Shown piece after piece: positions 9,525-18,791 of a DNA stretch of 64,000 nucleotides. The translations under genes were made by a program, and so were the position numbers. Source of the stretch: RGZA01 sp964568585. Lineage in GTDB: Bacteria > Pseudomonadota > Alphaproteobacteria > UBA9219 > RGZA01. Location of the stretch: positions 43,812 through 107,811 of the forward strand of contig CAZMQI010000004.1 of assembly GCA_964568585.1 (NCBI GenBank). The letters are read 5' to 3'. The first letter of the stretch is position 1; every line of letters begins with the position of its first letter. The notes under the pieces were generated by a model. It made no database searches and was not told the DNA's origin. It saw only the letters and a program-made list of their open reading frames with translations.

Positions 9525-10466
9525 ATGACCATTACGCCCAAAAAAATTGCTGTCCTGCTGGGTGGCTGGTCGGCTGAGCGCGAAGTATCGCTGACCGGTG
9601 GCGCATTAATCGTTGAAGCGTTGAAAAGCCTTGGCCACCAAGTTAGTGCGATTGATGTGCAACGCGATCTGGTTGGATTATTGCAATCGATTTTACAACA
9701 CCCGATGGGTAAGCCTGATGTCATCTTCAACGCACTGCACGGGCGCGGCGGCGAAGATGGGTGTATTCAAGGCGTTCTGGAATTTCTTGGCATTCCCTAT
9801 ACCCATTCCGGCGTTTTATGCTCCGCAATGTGTATGGATAAGCCGACCGCCAAAAAAATCGTATCGTCCTTTGGCGTGCGCTGCCCCGAGGGCAAGGTGA
9901 TGACGCGTGACGAAATTTTAAAAAACGGATTTCCATTCGAAGCACCGTTTGTCATCAAACCCACCAATGAAGGTTCCAGCGTTGGCGTGCATATCGTACG
10001 CAAAGGCGAGAATTTCGATATTGCAAGAGAAGGCTGGGTTTACGGCCATGAAGTATTGGTGGAACGCTATATCCCTGGCCGCGAATTGACCGTTGGATTA
10101 CTTGGCGGCAAGGCAATGATGGTAACCGAAATCAAATTCACCGCAGATTTTTATGATTACACCGTGAAATATACTGCTGGCCATTCAACGCATGATTGCC
10201 CTGCACATATTCCGCTTGCCGTTGAAAAGGAAGCGATGCGTATGGCCGAAGTTGCCTATGCCGCGCTTGGATGCAATGGCGCGGCACGTATCGATTTGCG
10301 TTTTGATGAAAGCCGCAAAGAATCCGAAAGCCTGTACTTCCTTGAAATGAATAATCAGCCGGGCTTTACGCCCATGTCGCTTGTTCCGGAACAAGCAGCT
10401 GCAAAGGGCATGCCTTACGCACAATTGTGTCAGTGGATCATCGACCATCCTATCCAACCAGATTAA
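9525..10466 (+). CDS. ddl: D-alanine--D-alanine ligase
   Basis: Ddl is a cytoplasmic ATP-grasp enzyme that joins two D-alanines for MurF. The 313-residue protein begins with AVLLGGWSAEREVSLTGG, the family's N-terminal substrate-site motif. FVIKPTNEGSSVGVHIV is the ATP-grasp lysine and serine loop. FLEMNNQPGFTPMSLVPEQA holds the metal-binding residues. Its own ribosome-binding site is embedded in the palindromic element just upstream, so its expression may differ from the upstream mur genes. ftsQ follows after 6 bases. Confidence 0.96.
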   Translation: MTITPKKIAVLLGGWSAEREVSLTGGALIVEALKSLGHQVSAIDVQRDLVGLLQSILQHPMGKPDVIFNALHGRGGEDGCIQGVLEFLGIPYTHSGVLCSAMCMDKPTAKKIVSSFGVRCPEGKVMTRDEILKNGFPFEAPFVIKPTNEGSSVGVHIVRKGENFDIAREGWVYGHEVLVERYIPGRELTVGLLGGKAMMVTEIKFTADFYDYTVKYTAGHSTHDCPAHIPLAVEKEAMRMAEVAYAALGCNGAARIDLRFDESRKESESLYFLEMNNQPGFTPMSLVPEQAAAKGMPYAQLCQWIIDHPIQPD

Positions 10467-10472
10467 CGCTGC

Positions 10473-11324
10473 ATGAAACGCAAAGTTGTTATTCGTCGTT
10501 CAAAGCCAAGACCCGCACCCCGTTCCACGGAAACGGTGTGGAATTGGCGTTCGACTGCGCTAGCCGCCAGCGTGTTTTTAGTATTGGGATTATTGGTCAG
10601 CGGATTATTGCTGTGGCGTTCGGGCTGGTTTCAAAAACAAGCTGAACTGATTACGGCCAGCAGCCTTGAGCTAACCCGCAAAGCAGGTTTTTCGGTTGAG
10701 GACATTCTGGTCGAAGGCCGCAGCCAAACCGATAAAGAACAGATTGTCAGCGTGCTGCAGGTTGAAAAGGGTTCCCCTATTCTTGCATTCAATCCGCATG
10801 ATGCATTGAAACGTCTTGGCGATATTTCATGGGTAAAAAGCGGTGTCGTTGAACGCCGTTTGCCAAGCACGATTTTCGTGCGGCTATATGAACGCGAGCC
10901 AATCGCCATCTGGCAGAACAAACACATCATCAAACTGATTGATGCGGAAGGCCATGTGCTTCGTGACTTAGGCGATGATGAACCCGTGCGCTATCCGCTA
11001 GTGGTGGGTGAAGGTGCAAATACCCATGTAGCCGAGCTTTTAATCCAGCTGCGGCAATATCCATCGGTACTGACACCGCTCACCTCAGCCGTGCGCGTTT
11101 CCAACCGCCGCTGGGATTTGCACATGAACAATAATATCATCGTGAAGCTGCCGGAAGAGAACGTAGCAGCCGCATTGGACCGCTTGTATAAAGCCATTAC
11201 CGAACAACATATTATGGAGCGCAACATCGTTGCACTGGATTTACGCCTGCCAGACCGTATGATTATCGAGACCAACGACCCGATTGAACAACCTAAAGCC
11301 ACCAAGTCAGCCCCCAAGATATAG
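10473..11324 (+). CDS. ftsQ: Cell division protein FtsQ
   Basis: FtsQ is a bitopic inner-membrane divisome protein that connects early and late division proteins. A basic cytoplasmic tail of about 28 residues is followed by one membrane segment (about residues 30-50) ending in LLLWRSGW. The periplasmic POTRA domain contains FSVEDILVEGRSQTDKEQI, and the beta domain contains RRLPSTIFVRLYEREPIAIW. The length of 283 residues and the position between ddl and ftsA support the call. Confidence 0.93.
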   Translation: MKRKVVIRRSKPRPAPRSTETVWNWRSTALAASVFLVLGLLVSGLLLWRSGWFQKQAELITASSLELTRKAGFSVEDILVEGRSQTDKEQIVSVLQVEKGSPILAFNPHDALKRLGDISWVKSGVVERRLPSTIFVRLYEREPIAIWQNKHIIKLIDAEGHVLRDLGDDEPVRYPLVVGEGANTHVAELLIQLRQYPSVLTPLTSAVRVSNRRWDLHMNNNIIVKLPEENVAAALDRLYKAITEQHIMERNIVALDLRLPDRMIIETNDPIEQPKATKSAPKI

Positions 11325-11335
11325 CGGATTAGCCA

Positions 11336-12610
11336 ATGGCCAATGATAACAATCAAAACACGCGCAAACGTTCAAACACCAAAGGCGATATCCTTGCCGC
11401 GCTTGATATTGGCACCAGCAAGATCTGCTGCTTCATCGCACGCGCGACGGAAGAAGGTGGCACGCGCGTTATCGGTATTGGCCATCACATCTCCCAAGGT
11501 GTGAAGGGCGGCAATATCGTGGACGTGGAAGCCGCGCAAAGCGCCATCAACGCGACGCTTGATAATGCCGAAGAAGTTGCCGGTGAAAAAATCAGCCGCG
11601 TCATCGTGAATTTCTCAGGGGGCAAACTGGCATCGCACCATGCCGACATCCACATCAATCTGAATGGCCGCGAAGCAAGCGACTATGACATTGAACGTGC
11701 CTTGGCGATGGGCCAGCAGGAAAATCTGGCGGAAGGCTCGGAGCTTATTCATTTAGTGCCAACCGATTTTTCGATTGATGGCCAGAATGGGATTAGAGAT
11801 CCGCGCGGGATGATTGGCGATAATTTGAATGCGAAATTGCACATGGTTTCGGCTCATTACGCCCCTATCCGTACCCTGTTATCTGCACTGCAACGCTGCC
11901 ATCTTCAGGTGAGCGATGTAGTTGTATCACCATACGCCAGCGGACTTGCATGTCTGGTGGACGATGAAATGGAATTGGGCGCAACGCTAATTGATATGGG
12001 CGGCGGCACAACAACCTTTGCATTATTCAATGATAAACAGATGGTACACGCCGATAGCATCCCCATTGGCGGCATGCATGTGACGAATGATATTGCGCGT
12101 GGTCTTACTACGCCCGTCAATCACGCCGAACGCCTCAAAACACTTTTTGGAAATGCACTGTCCAGCTCATCCGATGAGCGCGAGATGATTGACGTGCCGC
12201 AAGTCGGCGAAGAAGCACCCGAACATGCAAACCATATTCCGAAATCGCATCTCATCCGCATTATCGGCCCACGCCTTGAAGAAACATTCGAACATCTGCG
12301 CGACCGATTGAAGGTTGCGGAAAGCAGCGTTGCAGTTAATCGCCGCGTGGTGTTGACGGGCGGCGCATGCCAATTGCCGGGCATTCGTGAAATGGCGCAA
12401 CGTATTCTGGATAAACAAGTTCGCATTGGCCGCCCTTATCGCTTGCAAGGCCTCAGCGATAATGCATCCGGCCCGGCCTTCGCCACGATTGCAGGATTGC
12501 TGGCCTATGCCACCAACCCCGAAGCAAGCATGCCGCGCTTTGGTCAGGATTTGAGTGCGAACCAAGGGTTCTTCGACCGCATCGGCGGCTGGCTGAGAAA
12601 CGCTATCTAA
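11336..12610 (+). CDS. ftsA: Cell division protein FtsA
   Basis: FtsA is an actin-fold ATPase that ties FtsZ filaments to the inner membrane. The phosphate-1 motif ALDIGTSKICCFIA is near residue 22. The phosphate-2 region LIDMGGGTTTFALF and the late adenosine motif VLTGGACQLPGI follow. The C-terminal RIGGWLRNAI looks like the amphipathic membrane-targeting helix. At 424 residues the length is normal. Unusually, ftsZ does not follow directly: an opposite-strand gene and a separate promoter region lie between. Confidence 0.96.
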   Translation: MANDNNQNTRKRSNTKGDILAALDIGTSKICCFIARATEEGGTRVIGIGHHISQGVKGGNIVDVEAAQSAINATLDNAEEVAGEKISRVIVNFSGGKLASHHADIHINLNGREASDYDIERALAMGQQENLAEGSELIHLVPTDFSIDGQNGIRDPRGMIGDNLNAKLHMVSAHYAPIRTLLSALQRCHLQVSDVVVSPYASGLACLVDDEMELGATLIDMGGGTTTFALFNDKQMVHADSIPIGGMHVTNDIARGLTTPVNHAERLKTLFGNALSSSSDEREMIDVPQVGEEAPEHANHIPKSHLIRIIGPRLEETFEHLRDRLKVAESSVAVNRRVVLTGGACQLPGIREMAQRILDKQVRIGRPYRLQGLSDNASGPAFATIAGLLAYATNPEASMPRFGQDLSANQGFFDRIGGWLRNAI

Positions 12611-12616
12611 GATTTT

Positions 12617-12937
12617 TTAAATTGTCATATTGAGGGTGATGCCTACGGCGTTCGCGCCGCGTCCATCCGCTTTCAAACTGCGTTTAATCTCGTCCGCGAT
12701 TTGTTGTTCAACCTTTTTCTGCTCGTCGGGCAGCATGGCCTTTAAGCTTTCTTCGGTCATGTTATGGGCGCGCAGATATTTGTAGCGGATTTTGTCGGCT
12801 ACCGACATCTGGGAATATTTTACCAGTTCCTCGGCAGGGTTGGCCTTGTCCGCCGCGCTTTTGGCAAGGGCGGAAGTACTGGTTTTACCCGTATAATAGC
12901 TACCGGCGTTAGTAATGCCTGATATTGCACTGGTCAT
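12617..12937 (-). CDS. Small uncharacterised protein encoded between ftsA and ftsZ
   Basis: I do not recognise a named function. The 106-residue product runs against the flanking division genes. The start at 12937 is chosen because GGAGG stands 5-6 bases before it; an upstream ATG at 12949 would add four residues. The N-terminal third is Ser/Thr/Ala-rich and looks disordered. The rest, roughly residues 40-90, is charged and helical, with SVADKIRYKYLRAHNMTEE and DEQKKVEQQIADEI. That pattern resembles a short helical domain I recall from many alphaproteobacterial hypothetical proteins. No signal peptide or membrane segment is seen. Coding is supported by the strong ribosome-binding site and the sensible composition. 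Confidence 0.7.
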   Translation of the reverse strand: MTSAISGITNAGSYYTGKTSTSALAKSAADKANPAEELVKYSQMSVADKIRYKYLRAHNMTEESLKAMLPDEQKKVEQQIADEIKRSLKADGRGANAVGITLNMTI

Positions 12938-13104
12938 AACAACCTCCATGCGCGTGATGCGCTACCCCTTACAAAGCATATTTTGTGCCAAATATAGGCC
13001 ATGGCTGGCTGCCACAAAAATACCCAGATGAAAGCTAACCACCGGCCAATATGTTAAGGGTTTCAGCCAATCATTACGCAAATCAGTTGATTTGGCCTTG
13101 CTTC

Positions 13105-13166
13105 GAATCCGAGCCGCGGTTTAGCGTTTGGGTCTGATTCAAAAGAAGGATTCATCAGAATGATTC
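13105..13166 (+). promoter_or_regulatory. Cluster of four GANTC sites at the ftsZ start
   Basis: GANTC occurs at 13105-13109, 13136-13140, 13149-13153 and 13162-13166, the last overlapping the ftsZ start codon. Chance predicts about one per 256 bases. GANTC is the target of the CcrM adenine methylase of Alphaproteobacteria. In Caulobacter the methylation state of such sites, read by GcrA, controls ftsZ transcription. The ribosome-binding site AGAAGGA (13144-13150) lies among the sites. A regulatory role here is inferred from the cluster. Confidence 0.6.
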
Positions 13167-14860
13167 AAATTACAGTTCCAGAAATGCAAACCCAACTCCG
13201 CCCACGTATCACCGTTTTTGGTGTTGGCGGCGCAGGCGGCAATGCGGTGAATAATATGATCCGCTCCAATCTGGAAGGCGTTGAATTCGTGGTTGCCAAT
13301 TCCGATGCACAATCGCTTTCAAGCAATCTGTCCGAACGCAAATTGCAACTGGGCGTGAATTTGACCCGTGGCCTTGGCGCAGGTGCAAAACCCGATGTAG
13401 GCAGAGCATCAGCAGAAGAACAAATCGATGAAATCAACGCGTACTTGGAAGGCACCAACATGGCCTTCATCACCGCAGGTATGGGCGGCGGCACAGGTAC
13501 TGGCGCAGCGCCCGTGATTGCCAGAGCAGCACGCGAACACGGTATTCTGACCGTTGGCGTTGTGACCAAGCCATTCCACTTCGAAGGTTCACATCGCATG
13601 CGTATGGCCGAAGCCGGTATCGCCGAATTGCAACAATATGTCGATACACTGATTATTATTCCAAATCAAAACCTGTTCAGAATTGCGAATGAAAAAACAA
13701 CCTTCGCCGATGCATTCCGCATGGCTGACGAAGTGCTCCATTCCGGCGTACGTGGCGTGACTGATTTGATGGTTATGCCTGGTTTGATTAACTTAGACTT
13801 TGCCGACATCCGCTCCGTGATGAGCGAAATGGGCAAAGCAATGATGGGCACTGGCGAAGCAACCGGCGAAAAACGTTCGGTGAATGCAGCAGAAGCCGCG
13901 ATTGCAAATCCATTGCTTGATGATGTGTCGATGAAGGGCGCACGTGGTGTGCTCATCAACATCACCGGCGGTTATGATATGACCCTGTTCGAAGTTGATG
14001 AAGCCGCAAACCGTATCCGCGAAGAAGTTGACCCAGATGCCAATATCATCTTCGGTTCGACCTTCGAAGAAAAGATGGATGGCCGCATGCGCGTTTCCGT
14101 CGTTGCAACCGGTATTGACGCCGCAGCAGAAATGCCGCGCAGCCAAGCCGTGAGCATGGCAGGGTTGAATGCTTCGAAATTCCGCGCAGCAGAAACCCAA
14201 GCACCACAGCAAGCATCCTTCAATGGTGGCTTCACCGCGCCAGCTGCAGCACAGCAGCATGCACAGCGTCAACAGTCCCAACAGCCAGCGGCATCGTTCT
14301 ATAACCAACAGCCCGCACAACCGCAGCAGCAAGCTCAACAGCCAGTGGCACAGCCTTCATTCTCTTCGCCGTTCACATGGGGCGCGCCAAAGCAATCCCA
14401 ACAGCCAAGCATCTCGTCGCAAAGCGCCGCGCTTGACCAATTGCTGGAACGTGCCAAGCAAGCTGAAAGCATCATGAACCAGGCAACTGCCGCTGAACAA
14501 CAACAGCAAGCGCCACAACCTGTACAACAACCAACATCGATTTCATTTGGTCAACCAGTTCCACAGGCGGCTCCACAACCCCAATTCCCGCAAGCACAGC
14601 AACAACAGCAAGCACCTTTTGTACACGTACAGGCTCCTGCTGCTGAAAAGCAGAACACCAAGCGCAGCAGCTCGCTGTTTGCACGTATCGCGGAGTTTGG
14701 CGGCGGCAAGCGTGATACCCAATCGGCACCGGCTGAACAACAGCAACAATCACAAGCACCATCCAAGGAATTGGGTGTGAATGCATCGGATCGTCCACGT
14801 CTTTCTTCGGAAGAAGAAACACTGGAAATTCCGGCGTTCTTGCGTCGCCAATCGAACTAA
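13160..14860 (+). CDS. ftsZ: Cell division GTPase FtsZ
   Basis: FtsZ is the tubulin-like GTPase that forms the division ring. The N-terminal domain (about residues 15-320) has FGVGGAGGNAVNNM, the GTP signature GGGTGTGAAPVIA near residues 109-121, and the T7 catalytic loop NLDFADIRSVM. The linker from about 340 to 545 is unusually long and rich in Gln, Ala and Pro. The conserved tail EIPAFLRRQ at the C-terminus is the binding site for FtsA-type partners. At 566 residues it is long for FtsZ, as in many Alphaproteobacteria. It has its own promoter region and terminator and so is transcribed apart from ftsQA. Confidence 0.97.
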   Translation: MIQITVPEMQTQLRPRITVFGVGGAGGNAVNNMIRSNLEGVEFVVANSDAQSLSSNLSERKLQLGVNLTRGLGAGAKPDVGRASAEEQIDEINAYLEGTNMAFITAGMGGGTGTGAAPVIARAAREHGILTVGVVTKPFHFEGSHRMRMAEAGIAELQQYVDTLIIIPNQNLFRIANEKTTFADAFRMADEVLHSGVRGVTDLMVMPGLINLDFADIRSVMSEMGKAMMGTGEATGEKRSVNAAEAAIANPLLDDVSMKGARGVLINITGGYDMTLFEVDEAANRIREEVDPDANIIFGSTFEEKMDGRMRVSVVATGIDAAAEMPRSQAVSMAGLNASKFRAAETQAPQQASFNGGFTAPAAAQQHAQRQQSQQPAASFYNQQPAQPQQQAQQPVAQPSFSSPFTWGAPKQSQQPSISSQSAALDQLLERAKQAESIMNQATAAEQQQQAPQPVQQPTSISFGQPVPQAAPQPQFPQAQQQQQAPFVHVQAPAAEKQNTKRSSSLFARIAEFGGGKRDTQSAPAEQQQQSQAPSKELGVNASDRPRLSSEEETLEIPAFLRRQSN

Positions 14861-14877
14861 CGGCTATCCCTTTCAAG

Positions 14878-14922
14878 ACGGCGCGGGCCACTGGTTTTTG
14901 TCAGGGCTCGCGCCGTTTTTTT
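14878..14922 (+). terminator. Rho-independent terminator after ftsZ
   Basis: A GC-rich 12-base stem pairs 14878-14889 with 14905-14916 (one G-T pair), with a 15-base loop, followed directly by seven T residues. It lies 17 bases after the ftsZ stop. This is a strong intrinsic terminator that separates ftsZ from lpxC. Confidence 0.9.
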
Positions 14923-15075
14923 ATGTCCTTTTTGAGACATGCCCACTGGGGTTTTATGCTTATTTCCCAGATAGTTATCATTGTAATACGCCGCAACAAC
15001 CCGTGATTTCAGACTGCCCCGCCCCTTTGTTACTTTGGCGTCAGGATTAAACAATCAACGGATTCCTTTATTTCA

Positions 15076-16047
15076 ATGTTGGGCGATTTGCCACCACTCC
15101 TTACCTCACCCGTGCTTTCACGCACGCAAAAAACACTGGCAAGTGCATTGTCATGTGAAGGCGAAGGTGTGCACAACGGGAAATCGGTGCGCGTCTCCAT
15201 TCAACCTGCTCCTGCTAATTACGGCATCCAGTTCGAACGTACGGATGTAAAAGTTAAAACCAATATCATCCCCGCAATCTGGAGCGGTGTGCGTGTAACG
15301 CCGCTATGCACCCAAATCCTGAATAGCGATGGAATTGAAGTACGCACCATCGAACATTTGATGGCAGCACTGTTCGCCAGCGGCATTGATAACGCACACA
15401 TCACCATCAGCGGTGCGGAAATGCCGATTATGGATGGAAGCTCGTTGCCATTCCTGCACATGATTGCGGGTGTGGGTGTTGTGGATTGCGGAAATACACC
15501 GCGCGAATTCATCAAAATCATCAAACCCATTGAAGCAAAGCAAGGCGATGCCTATGCACGGTTATTGCCTGCATCCTCTCCCCGCTTCAGCGTGACGGTT
15601 GCTTATCCGCAGCATAATGTAGGCGAACAGCAAGCTACGTTCGATTTCGAAGATGGCAATTTCATCAAGGATATCGCAAGTGCGCGTACCTTCGGCTTTA
15701 AAACCGATTTGGAATATCTGCACGCCAAGGGCCTCGCGCTGGGTGGTAATTTCAGCAATGCGATTTTAATTAATGCCGAAGGGAAGATTATGAACCCTGG
15801 TGGCTATCGCTCCCCCAATGAACTGGCACGCCACAAGTTGCTGGACGCTGTGGGTGATATTGCGCTGGCTGGCAGCATCATCCTTGGTCATATGGATAGC
15901 AACCGTTCGGGTCATACACTCAACAATGCGCTGCTTCGCGCCTTATTCGCGGACGCAACCGCATATACCAAAGTCGAGCTGCCGAATGCCTTGGGCGAAT
16001 CATTGGACTTTGCTCCCACACGCTCTGAAACAACTGTTTCTGTATAA
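15076..16047 (+). CDS. lpxC: UDP-3-O-acyl-GlcNAc deacetylase LpxC
   Basis: LpxC is the zinc deacetylase that commits UDP-acyl-GlcNAc to lipid A synthesis, so the cell is a Gram-negative with lipid A. The motif GEGVHNGKSVRV opens the first domain. EHLMAAL supplies the first zinc histidine, and HKLLDAVGD supplies the second histidine and the aspartate. HMDSNRSGHTLNNAL near the end carries the general acid/base histidine. The 323-residue length is normal. Its position after ftsZ is the classic dcw boundary, but here a terminator separates the two, so lpxC needs its own promoter in 14923-15075. Confidence 0.96.
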   Translation: MLGDLPPLLTSPVLSRTQKTLASALSCEGEGVHNGKSVRVSIQPAPANYGIQFERTDVKVKTNIIPAIWSGVRVTPLCTQILNSDGIEVRTIEHLMAALFASGIDNAHITISGAEMPIMDGSSLPFLHMIAGVGVVDCGNTPREFIKIIKPIEAKQGDAYARLLPASSPRFSVTVAYPQHNVGEQQATFDFEDGNFIKDIASARTFGFKTDLEYLHAKGLALGGNFSNAILINAEGKIMNPGGYRSPNELARHKLLDAVGDIALAGSIILGHMDSNRSGHTLNNALLRALFADATAYTKVELPNALGESLDFAPTRSETTVSV

Positions 16048-16128
16048 GCGTTTTAGCCTAGGTTTTTGCCTTATGGCGGCCATCTTTTCGCGCTTTTTCA
16101 AGCACGCTTTTTCGTCTATAAACGAGGC

Positions 16129-17061
16129 ATGCTAAAACACATCAGAACACACTACATCCAACATCTCCTTATCGCGCTTATGTTCGTCCTGCTCGCTTCA
16201 TGCGAAAGCACAACGGAAAAGCCTTATGTTGAAAAATCAGTGGATCAGCTGTATTCGGCTGCATCCAAGTCGATGGAAGAAAAGGATTACGCGGAAGCCG
16301 CGCGCCTGTTCGATGAAGTGGAACGCCAGCATCCCTATTCCGAATGGGCATCACGGGCGCAGATTATGTCCGCCTTTTCGCATTACCAGAATTACAAATA
16401 TGATGATGCCGTCAATACGCTTAACCGTTTCATTCAAATCCATCCGGGGCATGCACAAATCGCCTATGCCTATTACCTGAAAGCGCTGTGCCATTACGAA
16501 CAAATCAGCGATGTGCGCCGCGACCAAGGCAACACCGCCAAAGCCATGGATCAACTGCGCGAAGTCGCACGTCGCTTCCCCGGCACGCCTTATGCCCGTG
16601 ATGCGGAATTGAAGATTGGTCTCGCCAAAGATCATCTGGCAGGTAAAGAAATGGAAATTGGCCGCTATTATCTGAACCAGAAGCAATACATCGCTGCGCT
16701 GGGGCGCTTCCGCCGTGTGATTGAGGATTACCAGACCACCAGCCATGTGCCGGAGGCACTCCACCGCCTTGTTGAAACCTATTTGCTGATTGGCATCCCC
16801 AAGGAAGCACAAACCGCAGCAGCAGTACTTGGCCATAACTACCCCGGCAATAGCTGGTATCAGGATAGTTATGAATTGCTCAAAGGCAAAAGCCTGACCC
16901 CACTAAAAGACGAAGCCAGCTGGATTTCAAAGACATTCGGTTCATCCACGCCGCAACAAACGCCCGCCGCCGTAACCGCGCCGCGTGAAACTGTTAAGGC
17001 AAACGGAAACACACGCGAAGTCATTCAACCCGTCTTTATCCGAACCGAAACAGCGAAATAG
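16129..17061 (+). CDS. bamD: Outer-membrane assembly lipoprotein BamD
   Basis: BamD is the TPR lipoprotein of the BAM complex that folds outer-membrane proteins. I use the ATG at 16129, because it places a lipoprotein signal peptide at the N-terminus: a hydrophobic stretch followed by the lipobox LLAS-C with the Cys near residue 25. A frame-open upstream TTG at 16066 would destroy this arrangement. The mature part has tandem TPR-like helices such as YAEAARLFDEVERQHPYSEW and DAVNTLNRFIQIHPGH. The gene precedes recN by 14 bases, the usual alphaproteobacterial order. Confidence 0.93.
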   Translation: MLKHIRTHYIQHLLIALMFVLLASCESTTEKPYVEKSVDQLYSAASKSMEEKDYAEAARLFDEVERQHPYSEWASRAQIMSAFSHYQNYKYDDAVNTLNRFIQIHPGHAQIAYAYYLKALCHYEQISDVRRDQGNTAKAMDQLREVARRFPGTPYARDAELKIGLAKDHLAGKEMEIGRYYLNQKQYIAALGRFRRVIEDYQTTSHVPEALHRLVETYLLIGIPKEAQTAAAVLGHNYPGNSWYQDSYELLKGKSLTPLKDEASWISKTFGSSTPQQTPAAVTAPRETVKANGNTREVIQPVFIRTETAK

Positions 17062-17075
17062 GAACAACCCGCGCA

Positions 17076-18791
17076 ATGCTCACGCAGCTATCCATCCGCA
17101 ATGTCGTGCTGATTGAAAAGCTGGAGCTTGATTGCACGCTTAGGTATCCTGGGGGCTTGTCGGTTTTAACGGGCGAAACCGGTGCTGGTAAATCCATTTT
17201 GCTTGATAGCCTTGGTTTGGGTCTTGGCGCACGCAGCGAAGCGAGTTTAATACGCGCGGGTGCAGATCAGGCAAGTGTGAGCCTCACTTTTCAGCTACCC
17301 AAAAAACACCCATCATTGGCATTACTGAACGAACAAGGTCTGCGCGATAGCAACAGCAACGAACCGCTTATCCTGCGCCGCGTGATAGGCCGCGATGGAC
17401 GCAGCAAAGCATTTATTGATGACCAACCGGTTGCCGTCAGCCTTCTTAAAAAAATTGGCGAGTTATTAGTGGAAGTGCATGGCCAGTTTGAAACGCATGG
17501 CCTGCTCAACCGCGAAACGCATATCGGGTTTTTGGACAGCTTTGCTGGTCTAGCGGGCGAATTAGCAACATGCGAATTGCTGTATGGCGCATGGCAAGAA
17601 ACCGTGGCGGCGTATAATAAAACCAAAGCCGATGTGGATGCCGCGCAAAAACAGGCCGAAGATATTGCAGCCGCGCTCAGCGAGCTTAAACAACTCAACC
17701 CCCAAGTAGGTGAAGCCGATGCCTTGGCGGAAAAGCGCACGCGATTACAATCCCACGAAAAGATTATGGATGCGCTGCAATCCGCGCATGCCGATGTATC
17801 ACAGGATGATAAGGGCGCGCAGCGCATGGCGGCATCTGCACGCCGCGTGTTAACGCGCGCGGCGGAAAAAGCCGGTGATTTACTGAACCCCGCCCTGCAG
17901 CAGTTGGATATTGCGGAGAATGCGTTAGCTGAAGCATCCGCAATGCTTGAAAACCTGCTGCATAGCGATGCGTTTGATGCAGCCGCTCTGGAAAAAAGCG
18001 AGGAACGATTATTCGCGCTGCGTGCCGCTGCCCGTAAATACCGCGTGAACGTTGATGAATTGCCAAAGCTGCATGATGATTTGGCAACGCAGGCCGATTT
18101 GCTGGAGCATTCCGGCAAGGAACTTGGCAAATTAGAAAAAGACATGGCGCAAAAACGCACAGCATTCGAAGCACAAGCCAAGAAATTACATGATGCGCGC
18201 CTGCACGCTGCAATCGGGTTACAAAAAGCAGTTCATAAAGAACTGCCCCCACTTAAACTTGAAAATGCACGCTTTGAAGTGAATGTGGATTTATTGCCGT
18301 TAGCCGATGCCAACGCCAAGGGTATGAGCCGCGTGACATTCGCCGCCGCCACCAACCCCGGCATGCCCAGCGGCGCCTTGCATAAGGTGGCTTCTGGCGG
18401 CGAACTGGCACGCTTCATGCTCGCGCTACGCCTATGTCTTGCCGAAGACGCGAGCGCCACGACGTTGGTGTTTGATGAAGTGGATACCGGTATTGGCGGC
18501 GCAACCGCCAGCGCGGTAGGCGAACGTTTGGCTAAGCTTGGCAATACCATCCAAACCCTTGTCGTCACGCATAGCCCGCAGGTCGCCGCGCGCGGCAACC
18601 ACCATTGGCGCATTGAAAAGCAAACCGTCAAAGGCCAAATGCAAACCAGCGCAATCACATTAACGGGTGATGCCCGCCGCGAAGAAATCGCCCGCATGTT
18701 GGCTGGAAGCACCATTACCGAAGCCGCGAGAGCCGCTGCGGATAGTTTGTTAGACGGCGCAGAGCCGACCAAAAAGCGCAAAGCATCATGA
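17076..18791 (+). CDS. recN: DNA repair protein RecN
   Basis: RecN is an SMC-like ATPase that acts at double-strand breaks before RecA repair. The Walker A motif GETGAGKS is at residues 33-40. A long coiled-coil middle region (about 150-370) rich in Ala, Glu and Lys follows. The ABC signature ASGGELARFMLAL and the Walker B LVFDEVDTGIGG are in the C-terminal lobe. The length of 571 residues is normal. The stop overlaps the ligA start (ATGA), so the two repair genes are coupled. Confidence 0.96.
   Translation: MLTQLSIRNVVLIEKLELDCTLRYPGGLSVLTGETGAGKSILLDSLGLGLGARSEASLIRAGADQASVSLTFQLPKKHPSLALLNEQGLRDSNSNEPLILRRVIGRDGRSKAFIDDQPVAVSLLKKIGELLVEVHGQFETHGLLNRETHIGFLDSFAGLAGELATCELLYGAWQETVAAYNKTKADVDAAQKQAEDIAAALSELKQLNPQVGEADALAEKRTRLQSHEKIMDALQSAHADVSQDDKGAQRMAASARRVLTRAAEKAGDLLNPALQQLDIAENALAEASAMLENLLHSDAFDAAALEKSEERLFALRAAARKYRVNVDELPKLHDDLATQADLLEHSGKELGKLEKDMAQKRTAFEAQAKKLHDARLHAAIGLQKAVHKELPPLKLENARFEVNVDLLPLADANAKGMSRVTFAAATNPGMPSGALHKVASGGELARFMLALRLCLAEDASATTLVFDEVDTGIGGATASAVGERLAKLGNTIQTLVVTHSPQVAARGNHHWRIEKQTVKGQMQTSAITLTGDARREEIARMLAGSTITEAARAAADSLLDGAEPTKKRKAS

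Noticed and set aside
14169..14780. Several Gln/Ser/Asn- or Cys-rich frames overlapping the end of ftsZ
   Set aside because: They are other-frame readings of the CAA/CAG-rich linker and have no independent support.
16066..16128. Longer bamD start at a TTG
   Set aside because: It would put 21 residues before the lipoprotein signal peptide, moving the lipobox Cys to an implausible position.
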